Of a DNA stretch of 64,000 bases, positions 35,885 to 46,939 are shown piece after piece (position 1 is the first letter of the stretch; every line of letters starts with the position of its first letter). Origin of the DNA: CAWKKW01 sp963850345 (GTDB lineage: Bacteria; Acidobacteriota; Terriglobia; Terriglobales; Acidobacteriaceae). The notes beneath the pieces are model-generated. The model did not search any database, had not been told where the DNA came from, and saw only the letters and a list, made by a program, of their open reading frames with translations. A program made the position numbers and the translations under genes. The DNA lies in NCBI GenBank assembly GCA_963850345.1, contig CAWKKW010000002.1, positions 124,001-188,000 on the forward strand, written 5' to 3'.

Positions 35885-36613
35885 CTAAAGAAAATGGCGG
35901 GTCAGATCGGCAAAGGCGTCCAGTTCCAGCAGGTGCTGCCCCTCCGGCACGGCGGACACCTCTTCGTGCTCCAGCACCCAGGTATGCGCATGGCGCACAA
36001 ACACTGCGTGGAGCCCGGCTGACAGAGCGGGGTTGATGTCCGAACGTGGACTGTTCCCGATCATCCAGGTGGTATGCGGCCTCAGTTCATACTTCGCGCA
36101 CACGGTCGCGTAGGCTGCCGGATCCTTTTCCCGCGGAATCTCGACTCCGGCGAAGAACGTACCCAGCCCGGAACGCTCCAGTTTGTCCGCCTGCTCCGCC
36201 TGATTGCCCTTGGTCATGAGAATGAGGCGATGGCGGGACGCCAGCACAGGCAGCGTGTCCGCCACACCGGGCAACAACTCGATATCCTGATCGGCAATCG
36301 ACTGCGCGAAGCTGACGATGCGATCGTGCTTCTCCGTCGTAATCGTGTCTGGCGAGAGCCGCTCAAAACAGGTGACCAGCGATCGCCGAAAACTCGACAG
36401 TCCGTATCCCGAAGCAAGAATGCTTTCGCGCTCTACCGCGTTGAGCATCTCGCGCACCTGCACCGGCGTGTAGTCCTGATGATTCAGATACGAGATGAAA
36501 GAGGCGATGGCTTGCTCGAAGTAGATGTTGTTTTCCCAGAGCGTATCGTCTGCATCGATGAGCAGCGTCTGGTCGGTCGGAAACTTCAGCGAATCGTGCG
36601 GATTTGTGTTCAT
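35885..36613 (-). CDS. HAD-family hydrolase
   Basis: The DxDxT motif is at LLIDADDTLW (D20 nucleophile, D22 acid/base). The second motif is LILMTKGN, the conserved lysine lies in GVEIPREKDPAAY, and the acidic motif is WMIGNSPRSDINPALSAG. An alpha-helical cap between about 35 and 115 places it among C1-capped phosphatases such as haloacid dehalogenase or phosphoglycolate phosphatase relatives. The substrate is unknown. AGAGAGG lies about 11 bases before the ATG. Confidence 0.88.
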   Translation of the reverse strand: MNTNPHDSLKFPTDQTLLIDADDTLWENNIYFEQAIASFISYLNHQDYTPVQVREMLNAVERESILASGYGLSSFRRSLVTCFERLSPDTITTEKHDRIVSFAQSIADQDIELLPGVADTLPVLASRHRLILMTKGNQAEQADKLERSGLGTFFAGVEIPREKDPAAYATVCAKYELRPHTTWMIGNSPRSDINPALSAGLHAVFVRHAHTWVLEHEEVSAVPEGQHLLELDAFADLTRHFL

Positions 36614-36764
36614 GTTTGTGCGCTGCCTCTCTCAGACTAACAAAGGGCTGCCGGTGAGCGTTCCGCCAGGCAATCCGTCGCAGAGACGCGTACACTCTCA
36701 CTTGCAAACAAATGTCAGAATCCTCAGCTTCAAAAATCCTGCGCGATTCCGGCTATACCCTGAC

Positions 36765-37724
36765 CTACAAACCACGTTTGAGATATTCACCAGGGTTCAT
36801 TCCGGCAACTCGCTTGAACGCCTTACTGAACGCAGCGTCGGACTCGTAACCGACCGAGCGAGCAACGTCTAAGAGCTTCGTGTCACGCTGTTCGAGTAAC
36901 TGCATCGCCTTCTGCATCCGCCACTCGGTTACGTATTCCAGCGGTGTTTGTCTGAGTAGCTCTTTGAATCGTGCTGCGAATGCGGAACGAGACATGCCCG
37001 CCGCTCCAGCCAGGGATTCGACCGTCCAGGGTGTCTTCACACTATGGTGAATGGCGCTCAGCGCAGTGCCCACTTGAGGATCGAAGATCGCACGAAGCCA
37101 TCCTTTGTTGCGTTCCGGTCCCGATGCGATATGCGCCCGGAGTGCCTGAATAAATAGAACCTCGCCTAGCCGAGTCGCGACCACTTCCGATCCTGGCGCC
37201 TGCTCTGCCATCTCTGAAGCCAGCGCTTGCATTGTGTTGTGAAGAGCAAGGGTGTGGGCCTGATCAGCCTTGATCAGAGTGAAGCTCGGCAATAACTGAG
37301 TGATCGGCTTCAGGCTGGCGCGATCGAAACGAAAAGACCCACAGACGATTGTCGTCGGTGCGCCACCACCTCCGTAATGAGCGACATTGCTGCCGTCCGT
37401 GGATGCGACCTCGCGAAAACTTTTCTTCGGGCGTGTTCTCAGACTGTCGCGCAAGACAAACGAAGTCCCCCGGTCCAGCAAAATGCAATCACCACCAGTG
37501 AGGGGTATCGGCTCCCGAATCCCTTCCACACTCAACCAGCAGTTGCCGCGCGAGAGCATGGCGAAGTGCGCCAGGTCTGCGGGTGAAGTCTTTTTGCCGC
37601 TAGACGTGACTTTGTCTTCGGCTTCTTTCTCATGCATCAAGCCCCATGGGGCTGTAGCTTCAAGCCTGTGCTGACCGAAAGCGGTTACGTGCATCGTTCT
37701 GAAGATGTCTGTTATTGGATCCAA
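36765..37724 (-). CDS. AraC-family regulator with cupin (AraC_binding/Cupin_6-type) sensor
   Basis: The C-terminal domain carries two helix-turn-helix units: WTVESLAGAAGMSRSAFAARFKELL and LLDVARSVGYESDAAFSKAFKR with the terminal NPGEYLKRG motif. The N-terminal half is a cupin-like sensor (SRGNCWLSVEGIREPIPLTG, GGDCILLDRG). A TTG start at 37724 is chosen because GGGAGG stands five bases upstream and the N-terminus then reads DPITDIFRTMHVTAFG, typical of the group. An upstream ATG would add 34 atypical residues. Divergent from the SDR gene, which it probably controls through GGACG repeats in the 120-base gap. Confidence 0.9.
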   Translation of the reverse strand: MDPITDIFRTMHVTAFGQHRLEATAPWGLMHEKEAEDKVTSSGKKTSPADLAHFAMLSRGNCWLSVEGIREPIPLTGGDCILLDRGTSFVLRDSLRTRPKKSFREVASTDGSNVAHYGGGGAPTTIVCGSFRFDRASLKPITQLLPSFTLIKADQAHTLALHNTMQALASEMAEQAPGSEVVATRLGEVLFIQALRAHIASGPERNKGWLRAIFDPQVGTALSAIHHSVKTPWTVESLAGAAGMSRSAFAARFKELLRQTPLEYVTEWRMQKAMQLLEQRDTKLLDVARSVGYESDAAFSKAFKRVAGMNPGEYLKRGL

Positions 37725-37739
37725 CCCAACCTCCCAATT

Positions 37740-37786
37740 TGGACGAATAGACAAAAAACGTGGACGCTTGAGCAGTTCTCGTCCAC
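37740..37786. promoter_or_regulatory. candidate AraC-type operator with repeated TGGACG
   Basis: TGGACG occurs at 37740-37745 and 37761-37766 in the same direction with a 21-base period (two helical turns), and in inverted form (CGTCCA) at 37780-37785. The array sits in the divergent gap between the AraC-family gene and the SDR operon. Confidence 0.5.
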
Positions 37787-37844
37787 CGCCAGCGAAATCT
37801 ATTGCTCTGTAGTCAATGCTACACACCTATTGAAGGGAGCAAGT

Positions 37845-38579
37845 ATGGGAAAGCTAGAAGGCAAGGTTGCAGTCGTCACGGGGGGCTCGAGCGGCATGGC
37901 GCTGGCGAGCGCGAAACGCTTTGTTGAAGAGGGTGCCTACGTTTTCATCACGGGCAGGAAGCAGGAGCAGCTCGATGAGGCAGTCAAGCTGATTGGCCGG
38001 AACGTGACAGGCGTGCGCGGCGACGTGTCCAATCTGGACGACCTCGACCGCCTGTTCGAAACAGTCAAGCGGGAAAAGGGAAAGATCGACGTGCTCTTCG
38101 CGAGCGCCGGCACGGGCGAATCCGTACCACTGGGCGAAATCACCGAGCAGCACTTCGATGCGGCCTTCGGTCTGAATGCGCGCGGCACACTGTTTACGGT
38201 TCAGAAGGCGTTGCCGCTGTTCAACGATGGCGGATCGATCTTCATGACTGGGTCAGTTGCTTCGGTCAAAGGTTTTCCTGGCTACAGCGTGTATGCAGCG
38301 AGCAAGGCGGCGTTGCGCTCGTTCGCACGCACCTGGCTCAACGAACTCAAGGGCAGGAAGATCCGCGTGAACGTGCTAAGCCCTGGACCGATCGCCACGC
38401 CGATGCAGGACCAGGTTCTTACCAAAGAGGCGAAGCAGATGTTCGAATCCCTGATCCCGCGGGGAACGATGGGTCAACCTGAGGAAATCGCGACGGTCGC
38501 GCTGTTCCTTGCTTCAGACGATTCGAGTTTTGTGAATGGAGTGGAGTTGGCCGTCGACGGCGGCTTCTCGGCCATCTGA
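37845..38579 (+). CDS. SDR-family oxidoreductase
   Basis: A classical short-chain dehydrogenase of 244 residues: cofactor motif TGGSSGMALA (the usual TGxxxGIG with Met for Ile), RGDVSNLDDLDRLF, ASAGTGESVPLGE, catalytic YSVYAASKAALRSFART (YxxxK), and NVLSPGPIATPM. The start at 37845 is preceded by GGGAG. The frame extends upstream without a plausible start. NADP versus NAD preference is not clear; TGRKQEQL after strand 2 favours NADPH. First gene of a likely three-gene operon under the AraC-type regulator. Confidence 0.93.
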   Translation: MGKLEGKVAVVTGGSSGMALASAKRFVEEGAYVFITGRKQEQLDEAVKLIGRNVTGVRGDVSNLDDLDRLFETVKREKGKIDVLFASAGTGESVPLGEITEQHFDAAFGLNARGTLFTVQKALPLFNDGGSIFMTGSVASVKGFPGYSVYAASKAALRSFARTWLNELKGRKIRVNVLSPGPIATPMQDQVLTKEAKQMFESLIPRGTMGQPEEIATVALFLASDDSSFVNGVELAVDGGFSAI

Positions 38580-38725
38580 ATCGGCGGTCTCGATGAGTGG
38601 CGGACCTTCGGTCGCGCGAGCTTGTTCACGTCGCGATGTCTCCGCGAAGGTCACCGCACATCGGGTGCACAATCCACGCGGCCGAAGGCCAGCAATCAAT
38701 GTCAACACGGATTGGAGAAAACATT

Positions 38726-39328
38726 ATGAGCTACGCAATTGTAGGGTTCGGCAAGATAGGCCAGGCCCTCGCCCACGCCTTCGCCCGTAAAAACATCGAC
38801 GTAACCGTCGCGAGCCGCCGGTCGCCAGGGGAGTTGGCGCCGCAGGTTAGGGCGATTGGACCCACGGTTGTCGCTAAGTCGCTACGGGACGCACTCGACG
38901 CCGACACAATCATCCTGGCGGTTCCGTTCGAGGAACATGGCGAGGTTGCGAAAGCGCTGCCAGGTTGGAAGGGCAAGACGGTCATCGACGCGATGAACGC
39001 ATTTGGAGTTCCACCTGAGGATCTGGACGATCTTCCGTCCTCCGCCTTCGCTGCGAACTCTTTCCCCGGCGCCAGGTTCGTAAAGGGCTTCAATCACCTG
39101 GTTGCAGCCATCCTGGCTACCGATCCCGTCGTCAAGGGCGGCCACCGCGTCGTCTTTCTGTCGAGCAACGACGAGGACGCGGTCGCTTCCGTGGCGGACC
39201 TGGCTAAACGACTCGGGTTCGCACCGGTCAAGCTGGGAAAGCTCAACGAGGGGGGCGCGCTGGTGCACGCACGCGGCCGCACATGGGGTCCTCTCATCTT
39301 CCAGGACCTCTTCAAAGAGAAGCAGTAA
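38726..39328 (+). CDS. NADPH-dependent F420 reductase-like Rossmann protein
   Basis: The N-terminus MSYAIVGFGKIGQALAHAFA carries GxGxxG, followed by VASRRSPGELAPQVRAIGP and ADTIILAVPFEEHGEVAKAL. WKGKTVIDAMNAFGVP and FVKGFNHLVAAIL complete the family pattern of F420-dependent NADP oxidoreductases and NADP-binding reductases. F420 use is not implied, because many bacterial members act with other partners. GGAGA lies nine bases before the ATG. It lies 146 bases after the SDR gene on the same strand. Confidence 0.88.
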   Translation: MSYAIVGFGKIGQALAHAFARKNIDVTVASRRSPGELAPQVRAIGPTVVAKSLRDALDADTIILAVPFEEHGEVAKALPGWKGKTVIDAMNAFGVPPEDLDDLPSSAFAANSFPGARFVKGFNHLVAAILATDPVVKGGHRVVFLSSNDEDAVASVADLAKRLGFAPVKLGKLNEGGALVHARGRTWGPLIFQDLFKEKQ

Positions 39329-39418
39329 TCAATCCACGACCGTGTAATTTGGCCCGGGAGTGGGCTTCCAAAACGTCCGATCCGCGCGGACACATGTAAG
39401 AGAGAAGGAGAGAATTCG

Positions 39419-39868
39419 ATGAGCATCGAAGAGAATGTCCAGATTGTGAAGACTTTTTTGGCGGCACTCGGCCGCCGCGAAAAGCAAAGCCTGCTTGCGT
39501 TGTCGGCCGAAGATATTGAGTGGATCATTCCGGGCGAGGACTGGCCTCTGGCCGGCACGTACCGCGGACACGCGGGATTGCAGAGTCTACTTCAGAAAGC
39601 CAACGACGCGGTGGAAACCTCCTACCCAAAGCCTCCCGAGTTCATAGCGCAGGGAGACCGGGTTCTGGTCGTCGGCTTCGCTACTGGGAGAATGAAAGCC
39701 ACGAATAAAACGTTCGAGGACCATTGGGTCTTCGACATCACCGTTCGAAAGGGCAAACTGACGAACATCCGGGAGTACGTTGACACGCAAGCACTGGCCC
39801 GGGCCTCCGAGATGCCCGCGAGCGCCGTAGGCACTGAGCCCGATAGAGATCCGACACCTGTTCGGTGA
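39419..39868 (+). CDS. SnoaL-like/NTF2-fold protein
   Basis: The protein is a cone-shaped NTF2-like domain of the ketosteroid-isomerase-related type: IVKTFLAALGRREKQSLLAL, AEDIEWIIPGEDWPLAGTYRG, and VLVVGFATGRMKATNKTFED followed by IREYVDTQAL. Such proteins act as small isomerases, hydrolases or binding proteins; the activity is unknown. AAGGAGA gives a good ribosome site. Likely cotranscribed with the SDR and reductase genes. The Pro-rich last 15 residues look disordered. Confidence 0.85.
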   Translation: MSIEENVQIVKTFLAALGRREKQSLLALSAEDIEWIIPGEDWPLAGTYRGHAGLQSLLQKANDAVETSYPKPPEFIAQGDRVLVVGFATGRMKATNKTFEDHWVFDITVRKGKLTNIREYVDTQALARASEMPASAVGTEPDRDPTPVR

Positions 39869-40123
39869 GTGCATTGGCTTGTTATCGCCAAATGAGGGTA
39901 TTTGCAGCACTGGCGATCAGTAAACCTATGCCGACTTATCGCTACTGATGCGGCTTGGTGAGCGCACTGGCCATTATGCGCTCATTGGGGGGAATACCAG
40001 CGGACCGGGAGGGTTGCTGAAGCCTTACGCTCTTGCCATCACCAATCCACAGTGCTGCGAATCCCCAGCAAACCGGATTGGAACGATTCGGCCGCTGGCA
40101 ACGTACTGTAGCTAACGGATATT

Positions 40124-41551
40124 ATGCGCAAACTTCTCTATTCATTTCTACTGAGTCTGCCGGCCATTGTGTGCAACGCACAACAGGCCAATTCACTTCG
40201 CCTTGAACCAGCCAAATGCATCTACAAAGCAGACAGCGAGCACAACACTCGATGCGGATATCTGGTTGTGCCGGAGAATCGCCACAATATTCGAAGCAGA
40301 CTCATCAAGCTGCCGTATATCTATGTTGAAAGTAACAAACCTGACAAGAAGCCAGACCCCGTGCTCTTTTCAGGCGGTGGCCCGGGCCTTAGCTCGTTGC
40401 ATCCTGTGACTTCCATCGCGCGCAGGTCCTTATTGCGCGACAGAGACTATATCGCTTTTGAGCAGCGTGGCACTCACTATGCTGATCCCAATCTTGAATG
40501 CGCTGGCGTGGGAAAAGCAATTCAACAGGCTTACCTGGATCAGCGTTCCCCTGACGACGCGGTGATTCTGGCGGTTCGTGCGTGCCACACCAAACTCTTA
40601 CAGCAGGGCGTAGATTTATCCGCATACAACACAGATGAGAGTGTTACAGACATCGAAGATTTGCGCCGCCTGCTCCGGATCGAGTCGCTCAACCTGATGG
40701 GCATATCTTATAGCGGTGGCCTAATGATGGCTGTGACGCAAAAGTATCCTGCTCATATTCGGGCGCTTGTTCTCGATTCGCCTCTCCCAGAATTCGTGAA
40801 TATCGATGAACAGGAATTAGCTAATTTCAATGAAGTGCTGACGATGGTTTTGGGAAATGGTGAAGATAATCTCATTAAGCGTTTCCATGACTACTTCCGG
40901 AATCTTGACGGAAAGGTCTTCATTATCAGTTATCGATTGAAGGATGGCACGCTCGTTCCGCTCCACTACGGCCGCGCCGAACTTTTGCAAATTCTCCATG
41001 GAAAAATTGAGGATTACGACGGAGTCAAGGAATTGCCTCAGATCGTCGGCGATATGATCGGCGGGCAGCAGGAACGGTATGTCAAAGCCTTTTTCGACGG
41101 TGTGTTTTCATCGAACGGATCAATATCGGGAATGCGTCTGTCTGTTTACTGCTCAGACAAGATGGCTTTCGCGGACCCTGCGACCATCCGGCAGCAGGAG
41201 ATTGCTATGCCCTGGTTGAGGGGCTTTCATGTCAATGACGTGTACGGAAACATCTGTAGAGCATGGCCGGTTCACCCTATTAACTCCTCCACCAAGAAAC
41301 CGTTCTACAGCGACGTGCCTGTGCTGCTTGGCGCGGGTGGTCTCGATGATTCCTGCAGGCCCCTGTATAACGATATGATTCACCATTATTTCCCTAACAG
41401 CCAGCGCTTGTTGTTCACAAAACGCCAGCATGGCCCGCTCCTCAACTCGCTTGAGGGCGACATTTACATCGATGAATTTTTAGACAACCCCTCTGCGGGT
41501 CTTGCTGGTCAGAAAGAAATTTTGGCTCTTGATGGAAAAAATCCTCAATAG
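40124..41551 (+). CDS. secreted alpha/beta-hydrolase
   Basis: A signal peptide (LLYSFLLSLPAIVCNAQQ) precedes an alpha/beta-hydrolase core with oxyanion region LFSGGGPGLSS, IAFEQRGTHYADPN, nucleophile GISYSGG, acid in GAGGLDDSC and histidine in KRQHGPLLNS. The layout resembles proline iminopeptidase and tripeptidyl-aminopeptidase-like peptidases. Cysteines around KCIYKADSEHNTRCGY and in YCSD and NICRAW could form disulfides. Codon use is visibly more A/T-rich than in neighbours and the flanks are AT-rich, which suggests acquisition from another lineage. No ribosome site is clear. It lies alone between the SDR operon and the arsR pair. Confidence 0.85.
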   Translation: MRKLLYSFLLSLPAIVCNAQQANSLRLEPAKCIYKADSEHNTRCGYLVVPENRHNIRSRLIKLPYIYVESNKPDKKPDPVLFSGGGPGLSSLHPVTSIARRSLLRDRDYIAFEQRGTHYADPNLECAGVGKAIQQAYLDQRSPDDAVILAVRACHTKLLQQGVDLSAYNTDESVTDIEDLRRLLRIESLNLMGISYSGGLMMAVTQKYPAHIRALVLDSPLPEFVNIDEQELANFNEVLTMVLGNGEDNLIKRFHDYFRNLDGKVFIISYRLKDGTLVPLHYGRAELLQILHGKIEDYDGVKELPQIVGDMIGGQQERYVKAFFDGVFSSNGSISGMRLSVYCSDKMAFADPATIRQQEIAMPWLRGFHVNDVYGNICRAWPVHPINSSTKKPFYSDVPVLLGAGGLDDSCRPLYNDMIHHYFPNSQRLLFTKRQHGPLLNSLEGDIYIDEFLDNPSAGLAGQKEILALDGKNPQ

Positions 41552-41952
41552 GACTTTGATTTTATTCAGGAAAAAAAGCGGCGCACGTTGGTTCCCCAAT
41601 TTGTCATTGCCAAGGAATTTGCGAACTGTTTTTCAATTGAGGAGAACAGGCCAACGCACCCATCGAGCATGAGCCTCAACCGATAGAGGAAATAGTGCTC
41701 ATAACGCCGATGTCATTAGTTAATGGAGTCGCGCCATCGGTTGGCGCTGAATCGCCAATGCGTAATTGAGCGATGAGAGCTGTACGCACCAGCCGATCCA
41801 TGACCGGATTGCCGAATGAAAATGGTCATCTCGCTAGATGATGAGAAGCAGGCTACAACTGAGCCTCGGCCCCTTCAGCCGAGGTCTCCGCCATAGCCTG
41901 CATTTCTTTTCCTTCCGAAGCTCCCGCATGTCCTCATCCAAGCGTCGGCTTC
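41552..41952. other. intergenic region without a recognisable gene
   Basis: About 400 bases, relatively A/T-rich in the first half, with no frame that looks coding. A short frame from ATG at 41816 ends after about 25 codons and has no ribosome site. I see no convincing hairpin terminator after the hydrolase gene. Confidence 0.5.
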
Positions 41953-42462
41953 TTAGCCCGCCTGCACCAGCCCCGCAACCACCGCAGCAATCTTGTCGAG
42001 TATCTGCTTCCAGCCCTCCAGTTGGCCACTCTCGGTTGCGCTCTGCACTGTCTCATTGCCAATGAAGGTGAGTTTCGTCTGGCCGTTTCCGATGTCCTCA
42101 AAGAGAATTACATCGGGCGAATCGTCGATGGCCTCATGCTCGATTCCCAGTTGAGCAGCGTCAATCCTGTTTCCCTTCGAGTCGGCAAAGTACATGGTCG
42201 AAACGATCTTCTCGTACGGAACAATCTCACGATATTCACCAGCATTCCAGAACTCCTGCCCATCCGGAAATCGCATGCAGCAGAGATACTTTCCTCCCAC
42301 GCGAAAATCGATCTCGCAAGATGGCGAAGTAAATCCCTTCGGCCCCCACCACTGCATCACATATTTTGGGTCGGTCCACGCCTTCCAGACCAGTTCGCGT
42401 GGCGCATCAAAAACTCTGGTCACTACCATCCGCTCTGTCTCATTCGCCGTACTGTTTGTCAT
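41953..42462 (-). CDS. AHSA1/SRPBCC-domain protein
   Basis: The 169-residue protein is of the Activator-of-Hsp90-ATPase-homologue type common in bacteria: VVTRVFDAPRELVWKAWTDPKYVMQWWGPKGFT, then GGKYLCCMRFPDGQEFWNAGEYREIVPYEKIV, and a closing GWKQILDKIAAVV. These START-fold proteins bind hydrophobic ligands and are very often paired with an ArsR regulator, as here. Its ATG lies inside the end of the arsR gene (23-base overlap), with GAGGAGG just upstream, so translation is coupled. Confidence 0.9.
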   Translation of the reverse strand: MTNSTANETERMVVTRVFDAPRELVWKAWTDPKYVMQWWGPKGFTSPSCEIDFRVGGKYLCCMRFPDGQEFWNAGEYREIVPYEKIVSTMYFADSKGNRIDAAQLGIEHEAIDDSPDVILFEDIGNGQTKLTFIGNETVQSATESGQLEGWKQILDKIAAVVAGLVQAG

Positions 42463-42790
42463 CTCTGACCTCCTCTTTTTTCATTCGTTTCACAACTTCG
42501 TCCAATTTGTCGAAACTCTCTTCCCAGAACTGGCGATAGCTGATCGCCCAGTCGCTGACAGTCTTAATAGCTTGTGGCCTGAGCGTGCAGATACTCTCTC
42601 GTCCGCGCCTGGTCTTGGTCACAAGCCGCGCGCGCACCAGATAGGCGATGTGTTTTGAAATCATCTGTTGCGACAGTGCAAACGGTTCTGTCAGGCGGTG
42701 CACGGAGGCAGGCCCGCGGGAGAGTTGCTCGACCATCGCCCGCCGGGTCGGATCAGACAAAGCCGCAAATGTTGTATCTAACCTATCCAC
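42440..42790 (-). CDS. ArsR-family winged-helix regulator
   Basis: A compact winged-helix protein: FAALSDPTRRAMVEQLSRGPASVHRL, FALSQQMISKHIAYLVRARLVTKTRRGRESICTL. There are no ArsR metal-binding cysteines (no CxC), so it is not a metal sensor of the classical type. The frame contains an ATG at 42796, but the promoter (-10 at 42802-42797) directly abuts it and predicts transcription from 42790, exactly at a GTG codon. I therefore prefer a leaderless GTG start there. It is followed by the AHSA1 gene. Confidence 0.88.
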   Translation of the reverse strand: MDRLDTTFAALSDPTRRAMVEQLSRGPASVHRLTEPFALSQQMISKHIAYLVRARLVTKTRRGRESICTLRPQAIKTVSDWAISYRQFWEESFDKLDEVVKRMKKEEVRDDKQYGE

Positions 42791-42796
42791 AACCAT

Positions 42797-42824
42797 ATGG
42801 TAGTGGATTGCTGGTGAATGTCAA
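42797..42824 (-). promoter_or_regulatory. arsR promoter placed directly before the coding sequence
   Basis: TTGACA (42824-42819), 16 bases, TACCAT (42802-42797) on the minus strand. The start point would be near 42790, within what an ATG-based annotation would call codon 3. CCATATGG at 42793-42800 is palindromic and may be part of an operator. Confidence 0.55.
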
Positions 42825-42946
42825 TGCCCATATTTTCGGGCCAGTTTTCTGTTCCCTGGTCTACGAACCCTGACACACGGGCGACGAATTACAGATCGCC
42901 ACCCAATGCAGGCGCGACCACGTCGCGCATGCCAGAATTGCACAGG

Positions 42947-42975
42947 TTGACAAAGTCCGATCTTAGACATAGTCT
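42947..42975 (+). promoter_or_regulatory. promoter of the Fur/PerR gene with overlapping palindrome
   Basis: TTGACA (42947-42952), 17 bases, TAGTCT (42970-42975). The palindrome AGACATAGTCT (42965-42975) covers the -10 box. The expected start point at about 42982 leaves a leader of about four bases before the ATG at 42986. Confidence 0.6.
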
Positions 42976-42985
42976 CGTCTGGTTC

Positions 42986-43426
42986 ATGGATAGCGACGCG
43001 ATCAAGGAACTTCTTGAAGGGTGTGGGTTGAGGTGCACTCCTCAGCGCTATTGCGTGATGGCGTTCTTGATGGAACGCCGCGGGCACCCCACGGCAGCGG
43101 AGATCTTTGAGGCAGTCAATCTGCTGGACCCGCGCTCTTCCCGCGCTACCACCTACAACAATCTGCGCGACCTGGTAGAGGCCGGTCTGGTCCGGGAAGT
43201 GGCCGTCGAGGGCCGTGCCGCGCGCTTCGATGTGAAAGGCACGCGTCATCACCACTTCATCTGCGACCGCTGCGGCAACGTGGAGGACATGGAGTGGTAC
43301 GACGTGCCGAAGCCTGCCTCAGGCTCTCTGGGCAAGCGCGTTCTTCGCGAATGTGAACTTATTGTCAGGGGATTTTGCACTAAGTGCGCTTCCCTTCAAA
43401 ACCGCAGGCGTCTGAGTGCCGGATGA
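42986..43426 (+). CDS. Fur-family regulator, PerR-like
   Basis: The start at 42986 gives 146 residues. The N-terminal winged helix has LLEGCGLRCTPQRYCVMAFLMERRGHPTAAEIF. The C-terminal dimerisation domain has HHHFICDRCGNVEDMEW and FCTKCASL, two CxxC pairs for the structural zinc. Fur-family members sense iron or peroxide; the adjacent catalase-peroxidase gene favours a PerR role. A palindrome over its promoter suggests autoregulation. The frame extends upstream to 42818 but that part is not protein-like. There is no Shine-Dalgarno; the mRNA would be nearly leaderless. Confidence 0.9.
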   Translation: MDSDAIKELLEGCGLRCTPQRYCVMAFLMERRGHPTAAEIFEAVNLLDPRSSRATTYNNLRDLVEAGLVREVAVEGRAARFDVKGTRHHHFICDRCGNVEDMEWYDVPKPASGSLGKRVLRECELIVRGFCTKCASLQNRRRLSAG

Positions 43427-43547
43427 CACGGTCTGCGAAGCCGGCAGCCGGCTAGATCCATTGCAACCATCTCGAGTCGTATCAGTCCTTGTATCTAAAC
43501 GCAGCACAGCAGCGGGGCGCTTTCCCCCAATCGAAAAGGAGTAGAAC

Positions 43548-45860
<2,313 letters not shown>

Positions 45861-45877
45861 CAACCGAATCTGTTGTC

Positions 45878-45924
45878 GGCCCGTGCGAACTGTCCTCCCG
45901 GTTCGCGCGGGCCGCCTCGTTTTA
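45878..45924 (+). terminator. intrinsic terminator after katG
   Basis: GGCCCGTGCGAAC pairs with GTTCGCGCGGGCC over 13 positions (one G-T pair) with a 10-base loop, followed by GCCTCG and TTTTA. Confidence 0.8.
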
Positions 45925-46091
45925 TCGTTCGCTAAGTCAGGGTTGATTTCTTCGCCGCGCAGGTCGGCAGGCACCTTGGTGGACCGAACCGCACCGGCTG
46001 TCATTGCTTCCCAGGTATGCTGCCGCCCTATCCTGCACCCGTGCTCTTGATTGCATCCTAGTCAGCGACACGACTATGCAGGAGGACCTCT

Positions 46092-46919
46092 GTGGCTTCA
46101 ACCGTTTGGAAAGGTTACATCTCGTTCGGACTCATCTCCATACCCATCCGCCTGTTTTCTGCGGCGCGCTATTCGCATGTCAGCTTTCACGAGGTCCATC
46201 GGGAATGCGGCACTCGTGTGAAGCAGCAACTTTACTGTCCGCACGATGAGCGCGTTGTCGAGCGCAGCGAACTCGCGAAGGGAATCGAGGTCGAGAAAGG
46301 AAAGATGGTGATCGTCGAAGACAAGGAACTCAAGCAACTGCAACCACCATCGTCGACCGTGATGGAGATCGTGCAATTCGTCAAGCTTAGCGAAGTGGAT
46401 CCCATCTACTTCGAGACCTCCTACTTCTCGGTCCCCGACGAAGCTGGGACGCGCGCCTATACGCTCTTGCTCAGCACCATGGAGAAGCTGCAACTGGGCG
46501 CGATCGCTAAGGTCACCATGCACCAGCGCGAGAGGACCGTGGTTCTCCGCAGTTATGAAGACGGCCTCATGTTGCACACCATCTACTATCCCGACGAGAT
46601 TCACGAGGTCGCGGAGTATGGCCACAGTGACGTCAAGGATGCCAAACCGCAGGAGGTTGCACTCGCGGAGCAATTTGCAAAGGGCATGATCAAGCCATTC
46701 CATCCCGGTGACTTTCACGATGAGTACAAGGCGCGGGTGGAACAGCTGATCGAGTCCAAGAAAGAGGGAGGCCCGATGCCCAAGCCGGAGAAGCAGAGAA
46801 AGCTCGCTCCCGTCATCAACCTCATGGACGCTCTCAAGAAGAGCATCGCGGAGAAGGGCAAAGCGGAACATGTCTCCGCGTCTGCGAAGAAGACCACCAA
46901 AACTAGAAAAGTCAGCTAA
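46092..46919 (+). CDS. ku: Ku protein of bacterial non-homologous end joining
   Basis: Bacterial Ku binds DNA ends as a homodimer and recruits LigD. The 275-residue protein shows STVWKGYISFGLISIPIRLF at the N-terminus, HRECGTRVKQQLYCPHDERVV, YFETSYFSVPDEAGTRAYTLLL and LMLHTIYYPDEIHEVAEYG. It ends in a basic tail (KKTTKTRKVS), typical of DNA-retaining C-termini. The GTG start is fixed by AGGAGG six bases upstream. The partner ligD gene lies at 18.8-21.6 kb. It converges on the kinase gene with 20 bases between the stops. Confidence 0.96.
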   Translation: MASTVWKGYISFGLISIPIRLFSAARYSHVSFHEVHRECGTRVKQQLYCPHDERVVERSELAKGIEVEKGKMVIVEDKELKQLQPPSSTVMEIVQFVKLSEVDPIYFETSYFSVPDEAGTRAYTLLLSTMEKLQLGAIAKVTMHQRERTVVLRSYEDGLMLHTIYYPDEIHEVAEYGHSDVKDAKPQEVALAEQFAKGMIKPFHPGDFHDEYKARVEQLIESKKEGGPMPKPEKQRKLAPVINLMDALKKSIAEKGKAEHVSASAKKTTKTRKVS

Positions 46920-46939
46920 TCGTTACGGAGGCTAAACGG

